DNA from: Arcobacter sp. F155 | Lineage (GTDB): Bacteria > Campylobacterota > Campylobacteria > Campylobacterales > Arcobacteraceae | Assembly: GCF_004116455.1 (NCBI RefSeq) | Contig: NZ_PDJU01000001.1 | Span: 432,378 to 496,377, forward strand | Length of the DNA: 64,000 nt | Reading direction: 5' to 3' | Shown here: one piece after another, positions 43,255 to 52,483 of the stretch | Layout: every line of letters begins with the position of its first letter | How positions within the stretch are numbered: the stretch's first letter is position 1 | Notes under the pieces: model-generated | What the model was told of the DNA's origin: nothing | Seen by the model: the letters and a program-made list of their open reading frames with translations, nothing else | Database searches by the model: none | Program-made: the position numbers and the translations under genes

Positions 43255-44079
43255 TTATTTAAACTCAATTGTAAAACCTCTATCAAACTTTTCATAATCT
43301 TGATAAAATGAGTAATCTTTAATCTCAAAATTATTTAAATAGTTTTCTAAAGGTTTCTTTTGATCATATCCCATTTCACAAAGTAGATATTTTATATCTC
43401 TTTTTGAAGTTTCTTCAATGATATTTTTTAATAATTCATCTCCAACTTCTCCTCCAAAAAGTGCATTTCTAGGTTCATATTTTACATTTGCTGGAAGCTT
43501 GTAGTTATTTGCAATATATGGAGGATTTGAAATTGTCATAAAAATCTCTTCATCTTCACTAATATTAGTATATAAATCACTTTTGATAAAAGTGATTCTA
43601 TCTTCTACATTATGTTTTTTTGCATTCTCTTTTGCAAGTGCAAGTGCATCATCATTTATATCAACTGCTATAATTTTTATCTCTTTTATTAAAAGAGCTA
43701 ACATAACAGAAATAATCCCAGAACCAGTTCCTATTTCTAAAACTGTTTTATTTTTAGTATCTTTTAAAATTTCAACGGCATTATCAACAAGAAGTTCTGT
43801 TTCTGGTCTAGGAATTAATACATTCTCTTTTACTAGAAAACTTTCTCCATAAAAAGATGCCCTTTTAATTAAATACTCTAAAGGATAATCTTTTTTTCTT
43901 TTTTCTACTAATTTTTCTAATTGTTTTATTTCACTAAACTCATTATTATAATTAAGATGTAACCATATATTGTTTTTTTCTAAAATATAACATATTAATA
44001 TCTCAACTTCTTTAGCTGGAATATGAGTAACATCTCTTAATTGTTTAGAATAGTTTCTTACAACTTCTTTTATTGTCAT
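43255..44079 (-). CDS. prmC: Peptide chain release factor N5-glutamine methyltransferase PrmC
   Basis: PrmC methylates the glutamine of the GGQ motif in RF1 and RF2. The 274-residue protein has an N-terminal helical domain, the AdoMet motif VLEIGTGSGIISVMLA, and the NPPY of TISNPPYIAN for glutamine binding; LLVDNAVEIL and PRPETELL are also family blocks. AAGGAT precedes the ATG, and a -10 TATAAT lies at 44108-44113 on the minus strand. It precedes the M3 peptidase gene by 23 bases. Confidence 0.94.
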   Translation of the reverse strand: MTIKEVVRNYSKQLRDVTHIPAKEVEILICYILEKNNIWLHLNYNNEFSEIKQLEKLVEKRKKDYPLEYLIKRASFYGESFLVKENVLIPRPETELLVDNAVEILKDTKNKTVLEIGTGSGIISVMLALLIKEIKIIAVDINDDALALAKENAKKHNVEDRITFIKSDLYTNISEDEEIFMTISNPPYIANNYKLPANVKYEPRNALFGGEVGDELLKNIIEETSKRDIKYLLCEMGYDQKKPLENYLNNFEIKDYSFYQDYEKFDRGFTIEFK

Positions 44080-44107
44080 TTATATCCTTATTATATATAA
44101 AGGCGAT

Positions 44108-44113
44108 ATTATA
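44108..44113 (-). promoter_or_regulatory. Putative -10 element for prmC
   Basis: The minus strand reads GATATAATATCGCC with TATAAT at 44108-44113, about 29 bases before the ATG, sitting in the short gap after the hemW-like gene. A GC-rich discriminator follows, as for tyrA and the TtcA-like gene. Confidence 0.55.
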
Positions 44114-44124
44114 TCAAAAAGAGT

Positions 44125-45186
44125 TTATTCTAATATATAAAGAGCAATCTCATCTGCCAAAAGAAAGTTTTTGTTATAGACTTTCTTATCTTTTATATAT
44201 ATTTTTTCTTCTTTTATTAAATGTTCTACTCTTTTTAATTCCTCAGCTGTAAATATTGATAAAGAAACTCCTAATATACATCTAAAACCTAAAAGTACTT
44301 TCTCTACTTTTATATCTTCTTTTGATAAATCTTCTATTTCATATGAAGTTGGATTTTTGATATACTCATCTAAGTCCTTATTTGGATAATATCTTCTATT
44401 GTTTACATATCCAACTGCTCCTGCTCCAACTCCTAAGTACTCTTTGTGTTCCCAATATCCAAAATTATGTTTTGATTGGAAACTTTTATCTTTTGCAAAA
44501 TTTGATATTTCATATTGAGTAAAACCATTCTTTTCTATAAAATCAAATATCTTATAAGACAACTCTTCATCATCAATTTTTACTTCACTTTTATTAAAGA
44601 ATTTTGTTCCTTCTTCTAAGGTTAAAGAGTAAGCACTTAAATGAGTCACAGGCAAAGAAAAAGCCTGTTTTAAATCTTCTTTAATATTATTTAATGTGTC
44701 AGTTTTAAAACCGTAAATTATATCGCAGTTAATACTATCAAAACCTATACAAGAGGCATTTTGTATAGCAGTTATAGCACTTTTAGCATTATGTGCACGA
44801 TTTAATTCTTTTAGCTTATTTTCTTGAAAACTTTGTACTCCAAAACTAATACGATTTACTCCAAAATTTTTCATTTCTTTTTGCCATTCTTTTGTGGCAG
44901 AATTAGGATTTGATTCAGTTGTTATTTCTGTATTTTCATCAATATAGTTTTCTAATATTTTAAAAGTTTCTTCATAGTCTTTTGGTTTTATTGTACTTGG
45001 AGTTCCTCCTCCAAAAAAGATAGTCTCTAATTTTTTATTTTGACAGTTTTTTTCTAAATCATGTTTTAGTTGTTTATTTAAAGCCTTCATATAATCTTTT
45101 TTTAGATTAAATTTAGTTGTATATGAGTTGAAAGCACAATAGTGGCACTTGCTGTCGCAAAAAGGTATATGTAAGTATAAAAGCAA
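44125..45186 (-). CDS. hemW: HemW-like radical SAM protein
   Basis: This is a cytoplasmic radical SAM enzyme of the HemN/HemW branch. The cluster motif is CDSKCHYCAFNSY (Cys-x3-Cys-x2-Cys) near residue 9, and FFGGGTPS, TTESNPNS, FGVQSF and FGYWEHKEYLGVGAGA are family blocks. HemW proteins are heme chaperones rather than coproporphyrinogen oxidases, and the 353-residue length and lack of the HemN N-terminal extension favour HemW. The start is TTG at 45186, 6-7 bases after AGGA. The gene diverges from rppH and shares a palindromic -10 region with it. Confidence 0.88.
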   Translation of the reverse strand: MLLYLHIPFCDSKCHYCAFNSYTTKFNLKKDYMKALNKQLKHDLEKNCQNKKLETIFFGGGTPSTIKPKDYEETFKILENYIDENTEITTESNPNSATKEWQKEMKNFGVNRISFGVQSFQENKLKELNRAHNAKSAITAIQNASCIGFDSINCDIIYGFKTDTLNNIKEDLKQAFSLPVTHLSAYSLTLEEGTKFFNKSEVKIDDEELSYKIFDFIEKNGFTQYEISNFAKDKSFQSKHNFGYWEHKEYLGVGAGAVGYVNNRRYYPNKDLDEYIKNPTSYEIEDLSKEDIKVEKVLLGFRCILGVSLSIFTAEELKRVEHLIKEEKIYIKDKKVYNKNFLLADEIALYILE

Positions 45187-45203
45187 TTTTTAATCCTAAG
45201 TTT

Positions 45204-45211
45204 ATTATAAT
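45204..45211. promoter_or_regulatory. Overlapping divergent -10 elements for hemW and rppH
   Basis: ATTATAAT reads TATAAT on the plus strand at 45206-45211 and TATAAT on the minus strand at 45204-45209. The two predicted start points lie about 20 bases apart, so polymerase bound on one strand would block the other. Confidence 0.55.
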
Positions 45212-45241
45212 ATCTGGCTAATTATAAGGGAAAAAATATTT

Positions 45242-45736
45242 ATGACTGATAAAGAAATGAAAGATAATAAAAATAAAAAAAATTACAGACCTAATGTAGC
45301 GGCAATAGTATTATCAGCAAAATATCCCGAAAAGTGTGAGATTTTCATAGCTTCAAGAACAGATGTAGAAAATGCTTGGCAGTTTCCTCAAGGTGGAATT
45401 GATGAAGGTGAACAACCTAATGAAGCACTATATAGAGAGCTTGAAGAAGAAATAGGCACAAGGGATGTTGAAATAATTGCAGAATATCCAAAATGGGTAA
45501 GCTATGATTTTCCTCCTGTGATTGCTAAGAAAATGCACCCTTATGATGGTCAAATTCAAAAATATTACTTAGTTAAGTTAAAAAAAGGTGCAAAAATAGA
45601 TATAAACACTGAAATACCAGAGTTTAGTGAATTTAAATTTGTTCCAACTGAGAATATTTATGATTATATAACATTCTTCAAAAGAACAGTATATAAGCAG
45701 GTTTTAAAATATTTCAAAAAAGAGGGTTTTATTTAA
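45242..45736 (+). CDS. rppH: RNA pyrophosphohydrolase RppH
   Basis: RppH removes pyrophosphate from 5' ends of mRNA and so starts decay. The 164-residue protein has the Nudix box GGIDEGEQPNEALYRELEEE at about residues 48-69, with the essential EExxE catalytic Glu residues. A short charged N-terminal extension (TDKEMKDNKNKKN) precedes NYRPNVAAIVLS, the usual start of the core; the ATG has AAGGGAA upstream. It leads the run rppH-lysC-hobA-holB-folP with 4 bases before lysC. Confidence 0.93.
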   Translation: MTDKEMKDNKNKKNYRPNVAAIVLSAKYPEKCEIFIASRTDVENAWQFPQGGIDEGEQPNEALYRELEEEIGTRDVEIIAEYPKWVSYDFPPVIAKKMHPYDGQIQKYYLVKLKKGAKIDINTEIPEFSEFKFVPTENIYDYITFFKRTVYKQVLKYFKKEGFI

Positions 45737-45740
45737 AAAG

Positions 45741-46952
45741 ATGTTAAAAGTTTTAAAGTTTGGCGGTACAAGTGTAGGAACACTTGAAAGAATACAGAAT
45801 GTAGCCAATATAATAAAGAATATAAGAGATGAAGGTCATGATGTTATTGCAGTTGTTTCTGCAATGAGTGGTGAGACTAATAAATTATTAGAATATGCAG
45901 GTAATTTTTCAAAAAATCCTGTTGCAAATGAAATAGATATGCTTTTAAGCTCAGGAGAGAGAGTAACTTCTGCCCTACTTTCTATTGCTTTAAACGAACA
46001 AGGATACAAAGCCACTTCTATGAGTGGTAGAGAAGCTGGAATTGTTACAGATAATGCACATATGAAAGCTAGAATTGAATCTATTGATACAACTAATATG
46101 AAAAATGCAATTAATGAAGGCAAAATTATCATTGTTGCTGGTTTCCAAGGTGTAACACAAGATTCAAGTAGAGTTTCTACTTTAGGTAGAGGTGGTTCAG
46201 ATTTAACAGCTGTTGCTATTGCTGGTGCTATTGAAGCTGATGTTTGTGAAATCTATACTGACGTTGATGGTATTTATACTACAGACCCAAGAATTGAACC
46301 AAAAGCTAAGAAACTAGATAAAATATCTTATGATGAGATGCTAGAGTTAGCCTCTTTAGGTGCGAAAGTATTACAAAATAGATCAGTAGAGATGGCGAAA
46401 AAATTAAATGTAAATTTAGTATCAAGAAGCAGCTTTACGCCAGAAGTTGAAGGTACATTAATAACTAAGGAAGAGAATATTATGGAAAAACCAGTTGTAA
46501 GTGGTATTGCATTAGATAAAAACCAAGTAAGAGTTGGTATGTATGGAGTTACAGATAGACCAGGAATTGCTTCATCTATTTTTACAGCTCTTGCAGACGC
46601 AAATATTAATGTAGATATGATTGTACAAACAGTTGGTGTTGATGGTAAAACTGACTTAGACTTTACTATTCCTGTAACAGATTGGGAAAATTGTAAAGAA
46701 GTTATGAACAAGTTTGAAGATGATGCTGAAAATATTGATTACAATGAATCAATTTGTAAAGTATCTATTGTAGGTGTTGGTATGAAGTCTCACACAGGTG
46801 TAGCTTCAAAAGCCTTTACTGCTTTAGCTTCTGAAAATATTAATATCAGAATCATTTCAACTTCTGAAATCAAAGTTTCTATGATTATTGAAGAAAAGTA
46901 TGCAGAATTAGCTGTTAGAACTTTACACGACGCATATAACTTGGATAAATAA
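45741..46952 (+). CDS. lysC: Aspartate kinase
   Basis: Aspartate kinase phosphorylates aspartate for lysine, threonine and methionine synthesis. The 403-residue protein has the KFGGTSVGTLERI N-terminus, the catalytic-domain GRGGSDLTAVAIAGAI and EIYTDVDGIYTTDPR, and two C-terminal ACT domains (VTDRPGIASSIFTALADANIN and VGMKSHTGVASKAFTALASE) for lysine/threonine feedback. It lies 4 bases after rppH and 2 bases before hobA. Confidence 0.96.
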   Translation: MLKVLKFGGTSVGTLERIQNVANIIKNIRDEGHDVIAVVSAMSGETNKLLEYAGNFSKNPVANEIDMLLSSGERVTSALLSIALNEQGYKATSMSGREAGIVTDNAHMKARIESIDTTNMKNAINEGKIIIVAGFQGVTQDSSRVSTLGRGGSDLTAVAIAGAIEADVCEIYTDVDGIYTTDPRIEPKAKKLDKISYDEMLELASLGAKVLQNRSVEMAKKLNVNLVSRSSFTPEVEGTLITKEENIMEKPVVSGIALDKNQVRVGMYGVTDRPGIASSIFTALADANINVDMIVQTVGVDGKTDLDFTIPVTDWENCKEVMNKFEDDAENIDYNESICKVSIVGVGMKSHTGVASKAFTALASENINIRIISTSEIKVSMIIEEKYAELAVRTLHDAYNLDK

Positions 46953-46954
46953 CA

Positions 46955-47506
46955 GTGCAAGAATTTCTAAATTGGACAGTTGACACAATTAGAGAAGATA
47001 GGCTTATTTCTCCTTGGTTAGAAGAAAAAAAGTATGAATGGGTACCTTTAGTTTCTAAATCAGTTACTAATATCTTAGAAAAAGGTCGTTCTGTTTTAGT
47101 TATCACTGATAGTGATAGAGATTGGTTTTTAAAGTATGTATTAACACATATCAATTCACAAAAGAAAAACAGACCTTTTTTACCTTTTTATAACTTTAAG
47201 TCTTTTTATAAAGATTTAGATGAAGTAAAAACAGAAGATGAAATAAATTTCATAAAAGATATGCTTAATATATCTTTTCCAAATGGTTACTGTTTTTGGT
47301 ATATTGGTAGAAGTCAAGATGCAAGAGCTATTTTACCAAAGTTTTCAAAGAACTCATTTCTTTGGATTTTTGATGAAGAAGTTCAAGATGCATTTAACCT
47401 AAAAAACAATGATGAAGCTTTAGATATGAAACTTCTTCAGATGTTTAGACTTTATGATAAAACATTAAGTGCTGCACTTTTTGCTGAGATTAACGTAGAA
47501 CATTAA
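46955..47506 (+). CDS. hobA: HobA-type DnaA-binding regulator of replication initiation
   Basis: HobA is a Campylobacterota protein that binds DnaA domains I-II and organises it at oriC, a functional counterpart of DiaA. This 183-residue protein is placed by the neighbourhood lysC-hobA-holB-folP, known from Helicobacter, and by the conserved N-terminal WTVDTIREDRLISPWLEEKK and GYCFWYIGRSQDARAIL. The start is GTG at 46955, 2 bases after the lysC stop. The stop overlaps the holB ATG by one base (TAATG). Its function is known from Helicobacter work; here it is assigned by sequence and synteny. Confidence 0.9.
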   Translation: MQEFLNWTVDTIREDRLISPWLEEKKYEWVPLVSKSVTNILEKGRSVLVITDSDRDWFLKYVLTHINSQKKNRPFLPFYNFKSFYKDLDEVKTEDEINFIKDMLNISFPNGYCFWYIGRSQDARAILPKFSKNSFLWIFDEEVQDAFNLKNNDEALDMKLLQMFRLYDKTLSAALFAEINVEH

Positions 47507-48138
47507 TGATAAACGAAAAAATTGAAACAGCTCATATCTTAATAGTAAATGATATAGATGAGACTCTTAACTCTTTATTGCCTTTTTACTCGAAACATAA
47601 TGTAAGAGTAATTAGAAATGAAGAGAAAGAGGAGTTTCAATTAGCTCAAGCAAATGCTACTATAAAAGAAGCATATATCTCAACAAATGAAAAGAAATAT
47701 ATTTTTCTTTGTGGAAAAATCTTTAGAAATGAAGCACAAAACTCACTTTTAAAAATATTAGAAGAACCACCTTCAAATATTGTTTTTATAATAATTACAA
47801 ACTCTAAATCAACTATTCTACCTACAATCTTTTCTAGAATGCCTCATAAGATTTTAAAAAGTGGCTTGAAAAAAGAAGATTTATCCTTAGATATAAGAAA
47901 ACTTGATTTAAAAGATGTTTATGAATTTTTAAAACAAAATCAAAGAATAGATAAAAAAGAGTCTATCTCTTTTGTTGAAAGTCTACTTTTAAAAGTAAAC
48001 AAAGAAAACATAGAACTAACACAAAATGAATTAGAACTTTTTTCTAAATCAATAAAACTATTAAATCTAAACTCTAGACCAATAAACGTTTTAACTACTC
48101 TACTTCTAACAATAATAAATAGAAAACATAGGGTTTAA
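47506..48138 (+). CDS. holB: DNA polymerase III delta-prime subunit
   Basis: This is the clamp-loader delta-prime subunit. The short 210-residue form typical of Campylobacterota shows the AAA+ Walker B-like and sensor blocks KYIFLCGKIFRNEAQNSLLKILEEPPSNIVFIIIT, of which NEAQNSLLKILEEPP is diagnostic, followed by TILPTIFSRM. It has no P-loop, which is normal for delta-prime in many bacteria. It overlaps hobA by one base and folP begins one base after its stop, so the genes are coupled. Confidence 0.9.
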   Translation: MINEKIETAHILIVNDIDETLNSLLPFYSKHNVRVIRNEEKEEFQLAQANATIKEAYISTNEKKYIFLCGKIFRNEAQNSLLKILEEPPSNIVFIIITNSKSTILPTIFSRMPHKILKSGLKKEDLSLDIRKLDLKDVYEFLKQNQRIDKKESISFVESLLLKVNKENIELTQNELELFSKSIKLLNLNSRPINVLTTLLLTIINRKHRV

Positions 48139-48139
48139 T

Positions 48140-49285
48140 ATGACACTACAAAAAATAGCTATTTGGGATGCTAAAAAAGTATATGAATCTCTAGGCTGTG
48201 ATAAGGGTGGTATTTCTATTTTATCAAAGAAATCATCTTTACATACAATTTTAATAAAAAACATGCATGTTGGTGCAGCAAATATCTTAAAACAAGACTC
48301 TCTTTCTATTGGAGCAGATTTAGCAGTACCTACTGGTGTTATAACTGCAAAAGAAAAATACGTTGATGGAATATTAATTGCAACAACAAAGCAGCTTGAA
48401 GTTTTAAGTAGAAAAGAGTTAGCTCAACCTTTTGGATTAAAAGAGTTTGCAAAAAACTTAAAAGAGTTTATCCCTTCTAAAAAATATCCAACAAAAATAA
48501 TGGGTGTTTTAAATGCAAATGAAGACTCTTTCTTTCAAAATAGCCGTTTTAATGAATCTGATGCTAGTTTTAGAATAAATAAAATGATTGAAGATGGTGC
48601 TTGCATTATTGATATTGGAGCAGTCTCTAGTAGACCAGGAAGTATTGCTGTTTCTTGGGAAGAAGAACTTCAAAGAGCAAAACCTATTATTGATGTTATT
48701 TATAAAGAAAAGCTTTTTGAAAAAGCTAAATTTTCTTTAGATTCATATGAACCAAAAGTATTGGAATATGCTTTAGAAAACGGCTTTTCAATAGTTAATG
48801 ACATAACAGGTTTAGCAAACGATGAAGTTTGTAAAGTAGCTTCAAAATATAATGCACAAGTTGTAATTATGCATATGCAAAAAGATCCAACTATTATGCA
48901 AGAAAACCCTGTATATGATGATTTGATTCAAGAAATTGATGACTTTTTTAAACAAAGAATTGAAAAAGCAAAAAGTTTTGGAATTGAAGATATTGTTTTA
49001 GATGTTGGAATTGGTTTTGGAAAAACTTTAGAACACAACTTAAAACTAATAAAAAATCTAGAGCATTTTAAACACTTTGGATATGAGCTTTTAATGGGAG
49101 CTAGTAGGAAATCAATGATAAATAAGATTGTAGAAACACCTACAGAGCAAAGACTTCCTGGAACTTTAGCGATACATTTAGAATCTATAAACTATGGAGC
49201 TTCTATTATTAGATGCCATGATGTAAAAGAACATTATCAGGCAATTAAAGTTCAAGAAGCTATTAACACACAAGAGATTTTATAA
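48140..49285 (+). CDS. folP: Dihydropteroate synthase
   Basis: FolP condenses pABA with dihydropterin pyrophosphate in folate synthesis, the sulfonamide target. The 381-residue protein has about 110 extra N-terminal residues compared with E. coli FolP, a feature of Campylobacterota. The core shows GVLNANEDSFFQNSRF (the usual NxTPDSFSDGG-like loop is altered), DIGAVSSRPGSIAVSWEEE and VNDITGLAND, then HMQKDPTIMQ and DVGIGFGKTLEHNL. The final residues and stop lie inside a palindrome shared with tyrA; the two genes overlap by 6 bases tail to tail. Confidence 0.9.
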   Translation: MTLQKIAIWDAKKVYESLGCDKGGISILSKKSSLHTILIKNMHVGAANILKQDSLSIGADLAVPTGVITAKEKYVDGILIATTKQLEVLSRKELAQPFGLKEFAKNLKEFIPSKKYPTKIMGVLNANEDSFFQNSRFNESDASFRINKMIEDGACIIDIGAVSSRPGSIAVSWEEELQRAKPIIDVIYKEKLFEKAKFSLDSYEPKVLEYALENGFSIVNDITGLANDEVCKVASKYNAQVVIMHMQKDPTIMQENPVYDDLIQEIDDFFKQRIEKAKSFGIEDIVLDVGIGFGKTLEHNLKLIKNLEHFKHFGYELLMGASRKSMINKIVETPTEQRLPGTLAIHLESINYGASIIRCHDVKEHYQAIKVQEAINTQEIL

Positions 49286-49291
49286 AATCTC
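49274..49291. terminator. Palindrome containing both stops at the folP / tyrA junction
   Basis: GAGATTTT (49274-49281) and AAAATCTC (49284-49291) form a perfect 8-bp repeat separated by 2 bases; the folP TAA (49283-49285) and tyrA stop (49280-49282) are at its centre. No T-run follows, so termination strength is doubtful. Confidence 0.45.
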
Positions 49292-50110
49292 ATGTAGTGT
49301 GTTTGCTTTTTTCATCCACTCTTTTAAATCTGAATAATCTTCCTCTTCAACCATTTTTCTCACCTTTTTCATGTGGTCTTCAAATAAATCGATAGATGCT
49401 AAAAGATTTTTTCTATTTTGTTTAAAAATATCTGTCCACATATCAGGACTTGATTTTGCAATTCTACTCATATCTTTAAATCCACCTGCTGCTAAAGCAA
49501 TAATAGATTTTGGATCTTCATGTCCCATAACAGTATTTGCTAAAGAGTATGAAATTGCATGGGGTAAGTGAGACATATAACAAGCATGAATGTCGTGTTC
49601 ATCTGCATCCATTGCAACAATTCTCATACCTATTTCTTGAAATACTTTAAATGCCTTATTTACATGTTGATTTTCATTTTCTTCAAGATTACATAAAACT
49701 ACTGTTTTACCTTCATATAAATTATCAATTGCTGCTTTTGGTCCCGATTTTTCAGTTCCTGTCATTGGGTGAGCTGCAATAAAATTTTTTCTAATTTTAG
49801 CAGGAACATTTTTTATAATAAACTCTTTCGTTGACCCTAAATCCATAATTGTTGTCTTATCTTTTATATCCAAAAATTCTGGCATCATAGAAATAATATT
49901 ATCAACTGGAATAGCAAGAACTATTAAATCACAATTATCTTTTATCGTCTTGATATCTGTTAACTCATCAACTAAATTTAACTCTTCTATCTCTTTTTTA
50001 GACTTTTCACTTCTTGCAAATCCATAAACTTTTGTAGCTATTGAGTATTTTTTAACTGCTTTAGCGAAAGAACCGCCCATTAATCCTAAACCAATAATAC
50101 CTATATTCAA
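49280..50110 (-). CDS. tyrA: Prephenate dehydrogenase TyrA
   Basis: This is an NAD-dependent prephenate dehydrogenase for tyrosine synthesis. The 276-residue single-domain protein has the dinucleotide-binding GIIGLGLMGGSFAKA, the catalytic His in AAHPMTGTEKSG, the substrate-binding CYMSHLPHAISY, and no chorismate mutase domain. The start is TTG at 50110, 10 bases after AAAGG. A minus-strand TATAAT followed by CGC lies at 50143-50148. It converges on folP. Confidence 0.93.
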   Translation of the reverse strand: MNIGIIGLGLMGGSFAKAVKKYSIATKVYGFARSEKSKKEIEELNLVDELTDIKTIKDNCDLIVLAIPVDNIISMMPEFLDIKDKTTIMDLGSTKEFIIKNVPAKIRKNFIAAHPMTGTEKSGPKAAIDNLYEGKTVVLCNLEENENQHVNKAFKVFQEIGMRIVAMDADEHDIHACYMSHLPHAISYSLANTVMGHEDPKSIIALAAGGFKDMSRIAKSSPDMWTDIFKQNRKNLLASIDLFEDHMKKVRKMVEEEDYSDLKEWMKKANTLHEIL

Positions 50111-50142
50111 TTTTATAACCTTTAAAATATATTTAAAAAGCG

Positions 50143-50148
50143 ATTATA
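50143..50148 (-). promoter_or_regulatory. Putative -10 element for tyrA
   Basis: The minus strand reads GATATAATCGC with TATAAT at 50143-50148, about 33 bases before the TTG start. A plus-strand TATATT at 50178-50183 may serve bamA. Confidence 0.55.
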
Positions 50149-50214
50149 TCTTAAACATCCTATAAAGTTTATTTAGATATATTTTAGCTTTAATTATTAA
50201 AAATAAGGATAACT

Positions 50215-52461
50215 GTGAAAAAGAAAAGTATCTTATTATCTATCACGTTAGCTTCACTTCTACAAGCTGAACAAATTACTTCAATTGAATATGTAAATTT
50301 AACAAAAATTTCTTTACCAGTTGCAAATGAAACTTTAAAGTTAAAAGTTGGTGATGAAGTTAGTACTGAAAAAGTAAATAAAGCTATAAAAGACTTTTAT
50401 AAATTTAATTACTTTGAAGACATTAAAGTTAATATAGACAATGGAAAGCTTCAATTTGTATTTGATGAAAAACCATCGATTGCAAATGTTGATATCACTG
50501 GATATAAGTCTAGAGAAGATGATCTTGACATTTTAAGAAAGCAAATAGGTCTTGAAAAAGGAAATATGTATTCTGACAAAAGAGTTAGAAATGCAAAAGA
50601 GAAACTTTTAAAAGAATTAGAAAGAGAAGGTTATATTAACTCTGTTGTTGAAGCAGAAGTAGAACACTTAAATGAAGACTCAGTAGCAATTACTTTTAGT
50701 GTAAACAAAGGTGATGAAATCATCATTAAAAAAGTAAACTATTTTGGTTCTGAAAACCTTGACTCTGGTGACTTTGAACCAGCAACTGCAAACAAAGAAG
50801 AAGAGTTCGCATCATGGTTTATCACTCAAAATGGTGGTGAATTAGCTGCAGAGCAATTAGAATATGATAGTAAAAGAATACAAGAAGTATATTTTGAAAA
50901 TGGATACTTAGATGCAAAAGTAAAAGATCCTTTCTTAGAAGTAGATTTCTCTTCAAATCAAGCTGAGCTTGACTTTTATATTGAAGAAGGTAGACAATAT
51001 AATGTAAATGATATTGCAATCTATGTAAATTCTGAGATTGTAAAACCTGAAGACATTTATCCTGAGTTAAAACTAAGAAAAGGCAGAACTTTTAATATTA
51101 AAAGACTTAGAAAGGATGCTGACTATATCAAAACTTTAGTTGCTGATAAGGGTTATGCATTTGCACAAGTTAAATATGATATTAAAAAAGATGAGAAAAA
51201 TGGAACTGCTGATTTAGTATTTAATGTTATTCCTGGAGAAAAAGTATTTATTAGAGATGTTAAAATCTCTGGAAATACAAGAACACTTGATAGAGTTATT
51301 AGAAGAGATGTTTATTTAGCTCCTGGAGATTTATTTAACCTTACAGATTATACTGACTCAAAAAATAAACTAAAAAGAACAGGATACTTTGAAGATGTTC
51401 TAATTGAGCAAAAAAGAGTTTCTGCTGATAAGATGGATATAGTTGTAAAGGTTAAAGAAGCTGCAACAGGAAATATCATCCTTGGTGGTGGATATGGTTC
51501 ATATGATGGATTTATGATTAATGGTTCTATTGTAGATAATAATATCTTTGGTTCTGGTCTTTCTTTAGGTGTTTCTGTTGATTTATCAAAAAGAAAAACT
51601 GACCTTTCTATTAAACTTAGAAATCCTGCTATTGCTGATAGTAAATATAGTGGTGATTTAGATATTCACTCAGACAACATTGAAATTGATAGTTCTAAAT
51701 ATGAATTAGATAAAGATGTAAAAGGTTTCTCTGTAGGAGTTGGTAAAGAGCTAATTAGAAACTTAAGAGTTGGTGCTAGATATAGACTTGACTTTATTAA
51801 AGAAGAGTATGATTATGAAGATGATGCAGGAGTTCCTGAAAGTAAAAGGTTTGAAGATACAGATTATGTAACTAGTTCTATTACTCCTTTTGTTAACTTT
51901 GATAACACAGATGACTACTTATTACCAAGAAGTGGATTTAAAGCTGGTTCTTCTTTAGAGTTTGCAGGATTAGGTGGAGACTCAGAGTATCTTAAAAGTT
52001 TATCTTACTTTAAATACTTCTATTCTTTAAACGATCTTTATGATTTAGATTGGATTTTTAGATATAAGCTACAAGCAAACTTCCTTGTGGATAATGGTCA
52101 AATCAATCAAGGTGATTCATTATACTTAGGTGGTACAAAATCTTTAAGAGGATTTAAGTCTTATGCCTTCCCTAAAAATGAATCTGGTGAAAAAGTTGAC
52201 CCTTATAAAAACATGGCAGCAACATCAGTAGAAATGAGTTTCCCTCTATCTCCACAAGCTAAGATGAGATGGGGTGTATTCTATGATTATGGTATGATTG
52301 GTGAAGATAATATGTCAGATATTAAAAGATCTTCAACAGGTGCACTTTTTGAGTGGATCTCGCCATTTGGTCCATTACAACTGATTTTTGCTCAACCATT
52401 GGATGATGAGTCAGGTGATGATACATCATCATTTGAGTTCTCATTAGGGTCTAGTTTTTAA
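50215..52461 (+). CDS. bamA: Outer membrane protein assembly factor BamA
   Basis: BamA inserts beta-barrel proteins in the outer membrane. The 748-residue protein has a signal peptide (KKKSILLSITLASLLQAEQ), five POTRA repeats to about residue 410 (for example KVNYFGSENL, VKISGNTRTLDRVIRRDVYLAPGDLFN), then a barrel with the VRGF-equivalent LRGFKSYAF and the C-terminal aromatic FSLGSSF. The start is GTG at 50215 after AAGGAT. It is followed by mqnC after 22 bases. LptD, another Bam client, is encoded in this window too. Confidence 0.95.
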   Translation: MKKKSILLSITLASLLQAEQITSIEYVNLTKISLPVANETLKLKVGDEVSTEKVNKAIKDFYKFNYFEDIKVNIDNGKLQFVFDEKPSIANVDITGYKSREDDLDILRKQIGLEKGNMYSDKRVRNAKEKLLKELEREGYINSVVEAEVEHLNEDSVAITFSVNKGDEIIIKKVNYFGSENLDSGDFEPATANKEEEFASWFITQNGGELAAEQLEYDSKRIQEVYFENGYLDAKVKDPFLEVDFSSNQAELDFYIEEGRQYNVNDIAIYVNSEIVKPEDIYPELKLRKGRTFNIKRLRKDADYIKTLVADKGYAFAQVKYDIKKDEKNGTADLVFNVIPGEKVFIRDVKISGNTRTLDRVIRRDVYLAPGDLFNLTDYTDSKNKLKRTGYFEDVLIEQKRVSADKMDIVVKVKEAATGNIILGGGYGSYDGFMINGSIVDNNIFGSGLSLGVSVDLSKRKTDLSIKLRNPAIADSKYSGDLDIHSDNIEIDSSKYELDKDVKGFSVGVGKELIRNLRVGARYRLDFIKEEYDYEDDAGVPESKRFEDTDYVTSSITPFVNFDNTDDYLLPRSGFKAGSSLEFAGLGGDSEYLKSLSYFKYFYSLNDLYDLDWIFRYKLQANFLVDNGQINQGDSLYLGGTKSLRGFKSYAFPKNESGEKVDPYKNMAATSVEMSFPLSPQAKMRWGVFYDYGMIGEDNMSDIKRSSTGALFEWISPFGPLQLIFAQPLDDESGDDTSSFEFSLGSSF

Positions 52462-52483
52462 AAATAAAAAAATTGGATAATTT

